Assembly: GCA_030593155.1 (NCBI GenBank)
Contig: JAUVHT010000010.1
Span: forward strand, 1-12,412
DNA: 12,412 nucleotides
Direction of reading: 5' to 3'
DNA from: Candidatus Bathyarchaeota archaeon
Lineage (GTDB): Archaea > Thermoproteota > Bathyarchaeia > TCS64
This document shows positions 1 through 5,768 of this stretch, one piece after another. Each line of letters begins with the position of its first letter. Position 1 is the stretch's first letter. The notes below the pieces were generated by a model that made no database searches, had not been told where the DNA came from, and worked only from the letters and a program-made list of their open reading frames with translations. The position numbers and the translations under genes were made by a program.

Positions 1-1911
1 GGAGACACATACACAGAACGCTCCAAAAAACTCAGCGACCTCATCAGATGGGGCCAAGAACGGGCCCGAGTCTCCCTCCTCCTCGACAACTCCGAACGGG
101 AGAACGGCAGAAGACCCATACCCCGATTCGACAGCGACCTCATCAGGCTCACCCGCAACCTGAGGCGGGACGGCAAGTACTGGTTCGAGATCAACCAGAA
201 AAGCGCCCAGAAATACGAGGTCGTAGACATCCTGAAAGGCCTCGGCTTCGACCCAAGCAACATGCTCATCATAATGCACCAGAGCATGCCCACCCGCTTC
301 GCCGCCCTCTCAAACACGGACAAGCTGAAAACCCTGGAAACAGCCGTGGGATTCGAGACCTACCGCGCAGACGTCGTTGAGGCCAAGAACAAGCTCGGCG
401 GCATCCTCAGCGAGGAAGATAGCCTCAACGAGCTCTTGGACAGGGCCAACGAGACCCTGGGCTACTGGAGAGAGCAGTACGAACGGCTCCAGATCAAGAA
501 GCAGCACCAGACCCGCATCATCTTCCTCCAACGGGAGATGGCCTGGAGCAGGGTCACAGCCCTCGAGGAGGCCCACCGGAGCCTGGAGCAGGATCTGGAA
601 AGCGCCGACTCCGAACTATACGAGGCGGAGGCGGAGATGGATCGGAACAGCAAGCTCGTCCTCGACACCCACGACGAGCTCAAAAAACACCAGGGCGCCT
701 GGGAAGGTCTCGTGGAGCGACGCGTCGGCCACGAGAGGACCATCGGCATCTGCGAGTACACCATCCGGAACTCCAAAGAGTCCCTCATCCAGCTAGACAC
801 CATGATAAAATCATCAGGGGAGAACCGGCGGAGGTTCGAGATCGGAGCCGAGGCGCTGAGGTCGAAGCTCAAATCAGGCCCCACCACCCTGGACGACTAC
901 TTCAACCTCTTGGCCGAGATCGAGAGGACCCAGACAGACACATACGACTCCTGGAGCACGGAACTCGGGGAGCAGAGAACCGAGATCCAAGGCTCCATAG
1001 ACTCCCTGAGCGCCCAGCTCGGCCAGGCCGAGGCCGGAGCCAGAGACGTGATCCAGGAGATGTCCCGGGTCCGAACCCGGATCGACGAGGCCAACGACAG
1101 GTACATCGACGGTCGCATCGCCATGGCCCTCCTCAAGGACCGGAGGGGCAGGCTCAAACGCAGGATAGACGGCATCAAGGCCGACATGGACAGGATGAGG
1201 AGGGACCTCAACGACGCCGAGGCAGAGGCCCTCATAAAGGGCTCCAGGGTGGAGACCGGCCGGGACTCGGAGGAGATCCTCGGCGACATCAGGAAGATCA
1301 GCGGCATCCTCCTCGGCCTCGCTGACGTCTCCGAGGACGCAGAGGCCATGTACGAGTCCTACAACAGGACCTACAAGGAGCTCCAGGAGAAGATGGAGCT
1401 GGTCCGGAAGAGCCGCAGGCAGGTCATGGAGGAGATAGACGAGAGGACCAAACGGTGGCTCCAGGTCATGAGAAACCTCCTGGACGAGGTGAACAGCCGC
1501 TACCAGAACCTCCTCTCCATGCTCCAAGCCACCGGAGAGGTCAGACTCGTTGACACCATGGACATCGAGGAAGCCGGCCTAGAGATCTGGGTGGGCTTCA
1601 AAGGCGCCGCCCCGAACAGGCTCGACTCCTACACCCACAGCGGCGGGGAACGGAGCACATCGGTCATGGCCTTCCTCCTCTCCCTCCAGCAGAACATCGT
1701 CTCCCCCTTCAGAGCCGTGGACGAATTCGACCTCCACATGGACCCCAAGAACAAGGAGATGGTCTCCGAGTTCATAGTCAAAACCATGGAGGGATCCGTC
1801 GACCAGTACCTGGCCATCACCCCCAGCCAGGTAACCTTCCAAGGAGACAGCGTCCACCTCATCCTGATCCACAAAACAGAGGGCACATCCCTCATGAGGG
1901 TGGTGGAATAA
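1..1911 (+). CDS. SMC5/6-like ATPase with short coiled coil (5' partial)
   Basis: The frame is open from the first base to TAA at 1909-1911, giving 636 visible residues; the start and Walker A lie upstream. Residue numbers count visible codons. The opening stretch ([16 protein letters not shown]) resembles the region after Walker A in SMC5/SMC6. The Q-loop is MLIIMHQ with Gln94. Charged heptad-rich coil runs from about 115 to 520. The ABC signature SGGERS is at 547-552. Walker B and D-loop ([17 protein letters not shown], 568-584) carry catalytic Asp574-Glu575. DEFD is SMC6-like and MDPKN is SMC5-like. Only about 450 residues separate Q-loop and signature, roughly half the span in canonical SMCs, with no globular hinge and no CxxC zinc hook. 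The family entraps and moves DNA as ATP-driven dimers bridged by a kleisin. The next two genes fit as its kleisin and KITE partners. The SMC family call is firm; the SMC5/6 affinity is inferred from motifs. Confidence 0.9.
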   Translation, partial: GDTYTERSKKLSDLIRWGQERARVSLLLDNSERENGRRPIPRFDSDLIRLTRNLRRDGKYWFEINQKSAQKYEVVDILKGLGFDPSNMLIIMHQSMPTRFAALSNTDKLKTLETAVGFETYRADVVEAKNKLGGILSEEDSLNELLDRANETLGYWREQYERLQIKKQHQTRIIFLQREMAWSRVTALEEAHRSLEQDLESADSELYEAEAEMDRNSKLVLDTHDELKKHQGAWEGLVERRVGHERTIGICEYTIRNSKESLIQLDTMIKSSGENRRRFEIGAEALRSKLKSGPTTLDDYFNLLAEIERTQTDTYDSWSTELGEQRTEIQGSIDSLSAQLGQAEAGARDVIQEMSRVRTRIDEANDRYIDGRIAMALLKDRRGRLKRRIDGIKADMDRMRRDLNDAEAEALIKGSRVETGRDSEEILGDIRKISGILLGLADVSEDAEAMYESYNRTYKELQEKMELVRKSRRQVMEEIDERTKRWLQVMRNLLDEVNSRYQNLLSMLQATGEVRLVDTMDIEEAGLEIWVGFKGAAPNRLDSYTHSGGERSTSVMAFLLSLQQNIVSPFRAVDEFDLHMDPKNKEMVSEFIVKTMEGSVDQYLAITPSQVTFQGDSVHLILIHKTEGTSLMRVVE

Positions 1912-1912
1912 C

Positions 1913-2704
1913 TTGGCTGATCAGGACACCCGAGCCCAGCTGGAGGGCGTCATCAACCTCTGCAGAGCGGTCTCCGAAGGCGCCCTGGACCCCTTCGCCG
2001 TGGACGCCGACTACATCCTCTCGGTGATCAGGAGATACTACCCGGATGCTGCCTCCTTCGAGGAATTCTGCCTAGACGCGGAGGCCCTCAAGGAGCTCTC
2101 CTCGGTGCTCGAGAGGCAGAACCAGTGGATCCACCACCAATCCACAACCCTCTACAAGGACCCTTTCATGCTCAGCCAGCAACTCCTCATGATGGATGTC
2201 GGCGCCATAGCGGACGCCTTCCTAAAGTCCTGGCACCCCATCGTCGAGATGGAGCAGATATCGGCAAAGACACTGACGGGCTCCCTGGCCTACTGGGGGG
2301 ACCTCCTGCCCGTAGACGAGCGGTGGAACGATCTCCAGGTCAGGCACATCGAGACGGGAACAGCCACCATGAGGGACGCCCGGGAACTCGGGATAATCCT
2401 AGAGCAAGGATTCACAGAGACCATGGAGGCCTACTGGAGAGAGATGAAGGAGAAGACGGGAAAGGACAGCCACATACACTACTGGGACTGGGTCGGCGCC
2501 GACACATACACGGAGACGTTGAAACGGGCGTTCATCACCAGCTTCCTCGTGGGCTACGGCTACGCCACCATCCGGATGGACAGGTTCATGGAGAACGTGG
2601 AGCTGAGCCCCACGGACGAGCCCAACCAAAACCCAGACGAAGACACGAGATCCCTACCGGTCCTAGTCGACTACGAGGAGTGGGAGAAATGGCGAAACGG
2701 GTGA
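1913..2704 (+). CDS. Putative kleisin-like subunit (Nse4/ScpA role)
   Basis: This is a 263-residue acidic, mainly helical protein starting at TTG one base after the SMC stop, with a purine-rich GAGGGTGG stretch ending 6 nt upstream. No in-frame ATG occurs near the start. The N-terminus (residues about 9-70) has the cadence of a kleisin N-terminal domain: a first helix, then [17 protein letters not shown], then a long helix ending in [15 protein letters not shown]. This recalls the ScpA pattern in which a DP(W/F)-containing loop follows the first helix, before a helix that contacts the SMC neck. The middle is helical. The last 40 residues include an Asp/Glu/Pro-rich linker and a short DYEEWEKW tail. 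Its position between an SMC ATPase and a double winged-helix gene, and its 16-nt overlap with the latter, are typical of SMC-kleisin-KITE operons. Sequence similarity alone is weak, so the kleisin assignment is an inference. It could be a lineage-specific accessory subunit instead. Confidence 0.5.
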   Translation: MADQDTRAQLEGVINLCRAVSEGALDPFAVDADYILSVIRRYYPDAASFEEFCLDAEALKELSSVLERQNQWIHHQSTTLYKDPFMLSQQLLMMDVGAIADAFLKSWHPIVEMEQISAKTLTGSLAYWGDLLPVDERWNDLQVRHIETGTATMRDARELGIILEQGFTETMEAYWREMKEKTGKDSHIHYWDWVGADTYTETLKRAFITSFLVGYGYATIRMDRFMENVELSPTDEPNQNPDEDTRSLPVLVDYEEWEKWRNG

Positions 2705-3273
2705 GAAGAGCCGAGAAGGCCTACTCCAGAAAGGTGAAGGAAGCAGTGCACCTGCTCTTCTTCACCCACCACAGGCTGCCCGGCGTGAGAGGCTGGGAAC
2801 TAAGGCAGGAGCTGGGATCAGACTGGCTGGACGTGGTGGAAGTCCTAGACGCCCAGCTCAAGCCACTGGACCTCAAGGTGACCAGAGTCCTGGACAACCC
2901 GGACGCCGCGGCCGAACCAACGAGAGCCCAGCTGGCCGATGCCAGGTTCTACGTGACCATGAGAGGGACAGTGGACCAGAAGACCGCAAAGTCCATAGGG
3001 TGGAGGATCGACGACATCGCGGGCCTCGCCGTATCCATAGCCTACCTCATCTCGAAACAGGGGAAATCCCAGAGGACAGAGGTCGAGAAGATCCTCTCCG
3101 AGAAGCTGCCGGGGTGGCGGGTGAAGATGAACATCGACAGATACATAGCGCAGGGATACCTCGGCGAAGACGACAGGGGCACCCTCTACATCAACTGGCG
3201 GAGCAGGGCCGAGATCGACCAAAAGCAGCTGGTGGACCTCGTCGTCGGATTCGGGCGGAAGACCACAGCCTGA
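2689..3273 (+). CDS. Double winged-helix KITE-like SMC subunit (Nse1/Nse3/ScpB type)
   Basis: ATG at 2689 follows GAGGAG with 8 nt spacing, overlaps the previous gene by 16 nt in another frame, and gives 194 residues. The same frame is open further upstream but has no signal there. Two winged-helix units are readable. The first, at about 13-92, has helices, then [12 protein letters not shown], then strands LKVTRV and FYVTMRG. The second, at about 112-170, has [13 protein letters not shown], a recognition-type helix ending [13 protein letters not shown], and a wing GTLYINW. The FYVTMRG strand leading into a helix-rich second unit ending in [13 protein letters not shown] matches the layout of eukaryotic Nse1 and MAGE/Nse3 proteins, and more distantly ScpB. 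KITE proteins work as dimers that bind the kleisin of an SMC complex and, in Nse1-Nse3, DNA. No RING finger follows, unlike Nse1. The neighbouring SMC gene supports the assignment strongly; distinguishing ScpB-like from Nse-like needs a profile search. Confidence 0.62.
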   Translation: MAKRVRRAEKAYSRKVKEAVHLLFFTHHRLPGVRGWELRQELGSDWLDVVEVLDAQLKPLDLKVTRVLDNPDAAAEPTRAQLADARFYVTMRGTVDQKTAKSIGWRIDDIAGLAVSIAYLISKQGKSQRTEVEKILSEKLPGWRVKMNIDRYIAQGYLGEDDRGTLYINWRSRAEIDQKQLVDLVVGFGRKTTA

Positions 3274-3324
3274 TACGAGCCTCTAGATCTCAATATTTAA
3301 TCTCCTAGAACCTTGCGGCCCAGT
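3274..3324. other. 51-nt intergenic space between convergent operons
   Basis: The SMC operon (plus) and the archaeosortase operon (minus) end here, facing each other. The space is AT-rich around CAATATTTAA (3291-3300). It contains only an imperfect inverted repeat (TCTAGAT at 3282-3288 against ATCTCCTAGA at 3300-3309, with a two-base bulge). No T-run typical of archaeal terminators is evident on either strand. Confidence 0.4.
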
Positions 3325-3855
3325 CTAAGATCCGTAGGCTTGGGCCCCTATCGTCGGCTCCTCGAACAACGAGAAGTCTCCCCGGGTGAAGTAGTGCACC
3401 AGTACTTCCTCGTCGTGGTCCCACCGCCTGAACCCGTTCTCTTCCAGGATGGCCTCCGCCCTGTCCAGGCTCCCCTCCTCCGCATCGGAGACTATTACCG
3501 CCTTGTTGTTCAGCCTCCAAGCCGATTCAGGGCCGAAAAGGTTGAGCTCTTCGGGGAACAGATCCAGGTCGATCAAGTCACCCCTCTCCCTGACGTATAT
3601 GAACAGGTTCCTGCCCTGCCGGGAGTAGAACTTATCCTCCTCCGGCGGAGGCTCGATCCTTCGCTCAACTGGGGGGCGGCGGTAGAAGACGTAGCCTCTG
3701 CTCTTCAGGTAGTCTACGATGAGCTTCGCGGCCTCACGCTCGGCAGGCGTCCCGACGCGCTCCGCCGGCCTCTGGGGGGGCCGCTTCGACACCTGGGAAC
3801 GGCTCCTGAAGTATTCGAGGCTCTCGAGGAGCTCTTCAAAGGCCGTCTTCGACAT
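3325..3855 (-). CDS. Unrecognised soluble protein: helical repeats plus shared ~90-residue domain
   Basis: I do not recognise this 176-residue protein. The start is ATG at 3855, directly behind a strong GGAGGGGGTGAG; an in-frame start at 3900 lacks such a site. It is the last gene of the minus-strand operon, 41 nt after its neighbour. Residues 4-28 (FEELLESLEYFRSRS) and 38-66 (AAKLIVDYLKSRGY) each resemble the short helical repeat found many times in the upstream 402-residue protein. Residues 76-167 form a strand-rich domain (FYSRQGRNLFIYVRERGD, then LDLFPEELNLF, KAVIVSDAEEG, then HYFTRGD). This is clearly homologous to the N-terminus of the same neighbour. Order is repeats then domain, the reverse of the neighbour. 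There is no signal peptide or membrane segment, so it is probably cytoplasmic. Linkage to a glycosyltransferase and archaeosortase suggests a role in surface polymer assembly or its control, but nothing in the sequence shows a catalytic activity. Confidence 0.8.
   Translation of the reverse strand: MSKTAFEELLESLEYFRSRSQVSKRPPQRPAERVGTPAEREAAKLIVDYLKSRGYVFYRRPPVERRIEPPPEEDKFYSRQGRNLFIYVRERGDLIDLDLFPEELNLFGPESAWRLNNKAVIVSDAEEGSLDRAEAILEENGFRRWDHDEEVLVHYFTRGDFSLFEEPTIGAQAYGS
3355..3630 (-). other. Shared ~90-residue domain, copy B (C-terminal in the 176-residue protein)
   Basis: Residues 76-167 of the small protein align along their length with residues 4-96 of the 402-residue neighbour. Shared landmarks are (F/Y)YSR near the start, IYV(R/T)R, DLxLFPxEL(N/E)LF, a hydrophobic AxI strand followed by an acidic (D/E)AE-type turn, and (H/Y)Y(F/V)xxxDxSxFE at the end. 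Predicted fold is mixed alpha/beta. I cannot assign it to a known family. Confidence 0.75.
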
Positions 3856-3896
3856 CTCACCCCCTCCTCTTCCACCACAACTTCGATTCCTTTTTT

Positions 3897-5105
3897 TCAC
3901 GATTCCCGGTTTTCCTTCTTGAGGCGCTCGCCGAGGAGCTTCAGCACTTCCTCTGGGAACTTGGGCTTCCCCTCGGTCTTCAGAGGCGCGACCTGCTCGT
4001 TCCAGCGAAGCATGGTGAGCGGCCTGTGAAGCTCATTCGACGGGGGACCCCTCGTCTCCCTGACGTCGGATCCCCTTATCGGGAGCCTGCTCTTGACGTA
4101 TTCGACTATGTGCCTGTCCAGCTCCTCCTCGATCGAATGACGCTTTTGGATCGCCGGCGTCGTCTCAGCCGCCTGACTCCTGAGATAGTCAGAGATCCGC
4201 ATGATCAACTCCTCCGTCGAAGGACTCGGCGTCTCAGCCTCGACTGGAACCGGGGTTCGGCTACTGACGAACTGCGTGAACTCGTCAACTAGCTCGTCCA
4301 AGGCGGTCTTCGGCGTCTCCATTTCCTGGGGTCTAGGTGTAATGCTCTTAACGTAACTGGATATTTGCCTGAGTAGTTCATCTAAAGACAACTCAGCCGG
4401 AGTAGGCCGCAGGGGGGCCTTTGCCTTTAAGGTTTCGCTCAGGAGCTCGATGAGCTCATCCCCCGCAGATTTTTCGTCGTGGGTGTCGTTTCGACCACGT
4501 CTCGGAGTCTCGATCTCAGAAGGCTCACGCTCCTTCTCGATCTGGAAGCCCTGGCTCCTCATCCAGAGGACCAGGCTGTCAATCAGCTCCTCCTCGGAAG
4601 CCGGCCTCCTGCCTTGGTCCGCATCATGACTTTCTGCCGTGGGTTCCTGAGGTTTCCACATTTTCCCGGGGCGAACTCTTACCACATCCTTAGCGTCTTC
4701 GTGGTTGTCTAACATATAACCTAGAGTGGGGCTAGTAGACCTCGGGATGATGACGTCTGTCTCCCTCCTTTCGGTTGGTCTTTCAGCGTCTTTCGAATCC
4801 GCCTTTTTCCTCCCAAGAGGGTCGCCCTCGAAGACGGAGTCATCGCCTACAACGTAATAGTGCTCCAGAATCTCCTTCGGATGATCCCTCTTCTTGAACC
4901 CGCTCAGGCTGAGGATGATCTCCGTCTTGTCGACGTTCGCTTCAGCAGCTCCCGTGATGATGGCCATCCTCTCGTTCACCTTCTTTGGCTTTTCAGGGTC
5001 GAACAGTTCTAGCTCGGGGGGGAAGAGACTCAGATCCGCCATCGAATCGTTCCTGGTGACGTAGATGTACAGAACCCCATCATGCCTTGAGTAGTATCTT
5101 CCCAT
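3897..5105 (-). CDS. Unrecognised soluble protein: shared domain plus ~28-residue helical repeats
   Basis: I do not recognise this 402-residue hydrophilic protein. ATG at 5105 abuts the archaeosortase stop with no spacer and has GGGAGAG upstream, so the two are probably translationally coupled. Residues 4-96 are the shared domain also found in the next gene. Residues 100-168 are a charged, apparently disordered linker. Residues 170-345 hold about six degenerate repeats of the form xxELxxxIxxYxxSxxP followed by a Pro/Glu/Thr linker often ending ETP. The conserved Leu falls at 174, 218, 244, 272, 300 and 329, so the last four units have a 26-29 residue period. A further FPEEVLKLLGERLKK helix closes the protein. 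No signal peptide or membrane segment is visible, pointing to the cytoplasm. The repeats resemble a string of short amphipathic helices on flexible linkers, which suits multivalent binding or scaffolding. Membership of the archaeosortase operon is the only functional clue. Confidence 0.87.
   Translation of the reverse strand: MGRYYSRHDGVLYIYVTRNDSMADLSLFPPELELFDPEKPKKVNERMAIITGAAEANVDKTEIILSLSGFKKRDHPKEILEHYYVVGDDSVFEGDPLGRKKADSKDAERPTERRETDVIIPRSTSPTLGYMLDNHEDAKDVVRVRPGKMWKPQEPTAESHDADQGRRPASEEELIDSLVLWMRSQGFQIEKEREPSEIETPRRGRNDTHDEKSAGDELIELLSETLKAKAPLRPTPAELSLDELLRQISSYVKSITPRPQEMETPKTALDELVDEFTQFVSSRTPVPVEAETPSPSTEELIMRISDYLRSQAAETTPAIQKRHSIEEELDRHIVEYVKSRLPIRGSDVRETRGPPSNELHRPLTMLRWNEQVAPLKTEGKPKFPEEVLKLLGERLKKENRES
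4071..4598 (-). repeat. Coding tandem repeats, about six units of ~28 residues
   Basis: Units begin at residues about 170, 214, 240, 268, 296 and 324 of the 402-residue protein. Examples are SLDELLRQISSYVKS, ALDELVDEFTQFVSS, STEELIMRISDYLRS and SIEEELDRHIVEYVKS. Each helix is followed by a Pro-rich linker (TPRPQEMETP, TPVPVEAETP). The second unit is followed by a shorter gap and the first by a longer one. Divergence between units shows the repeat is old, not a recent slippage product. Confidence 0.75.
4818..5096 (-). other. Shared ~90-residue domain, copy A (N-terminal in the 402-residue protein)
   Basis: Residues 4-96 (landmarks YYSRHDGVLYIYVTRND, DLSLFPPELELF, AIITGAAEA, HYYVVGDDSVFEG) are the homologue of the C-terminal domain of the small downstream protein. 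Having one copy at each end of two adjacent genes implies duplication followed by domain shuffling within the operon. Family unknown. Confidence 0.75.
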
Positions 5106-5768
5106 TTACACATCTCTCCCAAAGTCTTGATCCTTTCCGTCAATTTTTCCCACTGAGACTGGTTTATCCCGTGAAGTATCTTCGCCAATGTTTGCACCGT
5201 CTTTTTTCACGAGGATGCCGTCGAATGCGTAGCTCCAGAAGGCTCCCATCCAAAGCAGCGTGAGGAGCGTTCCGATGTAGTCGTGGAAGATGATGGCGGG
5301 TATGTAGTCTACCTTATAGGCGATCAGTGTCGGTATCAGTATCCGTACCATATTAATGAGGAAGGTTCCTTCCACCCCTATGAGGATCGTGACGAGCTTG
5401 CTGCGCCGGGTGTAGGACCCCTGGAGGCCTGTGATTATCGTGAGGGCGAGCAGTATGAAGCTCTGCCATCCTATGCAGTTCCAGTTGATGTAGACCCTCA
5501 AGGGCATCCACCCGCCCGTCAGATAGAGGAAGGAACCGTCGGCGGAGGCGGGCACCCCCAAGGCCCGTAGCAAAACGACCAGGACTTTCACTATGAAGGG
5601 AGCCGCGACGCCCTGCATCGCATTGACGAAGTGGAGGCTCTCCACGACCTTCGTGAGGACCTCGTTGAACGACGTGATGAACGGGAGCACGATGAAGGCT
5701 ATCGCCGCGTACAGGATAAGCTTCTGGTAAATCTTCCCTTCGAGGTACTTTTCAGTGGTCTGATTCAT
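5106..5768 (-). CDS. Archaeosortase/exosortase family transpeptidase
   Basis: This 220-residue polytopic membrane protein starts at ATG 5768, overlapping the glycosyltransferase stop as ATGA, with GGAGGGAT upstream. It carries the three invariant residues of the family in order, each in or next to a membrane helix: Cys98 in NWNCIGWQS, Arg142 in INMVRILIP and His162 in FHDYIG. Hydrophobic segments lie at about 18-34, 54-72, 98-114, 126-150 and 160-180. A charged, soluble tail of about 35 residues follows. Family members cut a C-terminal tripartite signal (short motif, membrane helix, basic cluster) on surface proteins and are thought to transfer them to a lipid or glycan anchor. Archaeosortase A of haloarchaea is the studied example. 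The neighbouring membrane glycosyltransferase recalls the exosortase-glycosyltransferase pairs of bacteria. The subfamily cannot be settled by eye. The most obvious nearby candidate substrate is the C-terminus of the glycosyltransferase itself. Confidence 0.92.
   Translation of the reverse strand: MNQTTEKYLEGKIYQKLILYAAIAFIVLPFITSFNEVLTKVVESLHFVNAMQGVAAPFIVKVLVVLLRALGVPASADGSFLYLTGGWMPLRVYINWNCIGWQSFILLALTIITGLQGSYTRRSKLVTILIGVEGTFLINMVRILIPTLIAYKVDYIPAIIFHDYIGTLLTLLWMGAFWSYAFDGILVKKDGANIGEDTSRDKPVSVGKIDGKDQDFGRDV

Noticed and set aside
874..1527. 217-residue minus-strand open frame within the SMC gene
   Set aside because: It is a mirror frame of GC-rich coiled-coil codons, lacks any family motif and is inside a clear SMC gene.
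1..1911. Rad50 identity for the partial ATPase
   Set aside because: There is no CxxC zinc hook between the coils, no adjacent mre11, and the Walker B/D-loop sequence is of the SMC5/6 kind.
2125..2688. Upstream extension of the KITE gene frame
   Set aside because: This part overlaps the kleisin candidate and reads as an Arg/His/Pro-rich shadow translation. The ATG at 2689 has a well-spaced GAGGAG.
1..3273. Wadjet (JetABCD) defence system
   Set aside because: No JetD-like topoisomerase/nuclease gene follows; the next genes are convergent and unrelated. Upstream DNA is not visible, so a JetD-like gene there cannot be formally excluded.
3282..3309. Stem-loop terminator between the convergent operons
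   Set aside because: The pairing is short with a bulge and no T-run follows on either strand.
3856..3900. Longer N-terminus for the 176-residue protein
   Set aside because: The extra 15 residues (Arg/Gly-rich) are the translated ribosome binding site region; GGAGGGGGTGAG directly precedes the inner ATG.
3313..4029. 238-residue open frame on the plus strand
   Set aside because: It lies antisense to both soluble proteins of the archaeosortase operon, is Pro/Arg/Leu-rich, and lacks a ribosome binding site. The minus-strand genes have coupled starts, strong ribosome binding sites and homologous domains.
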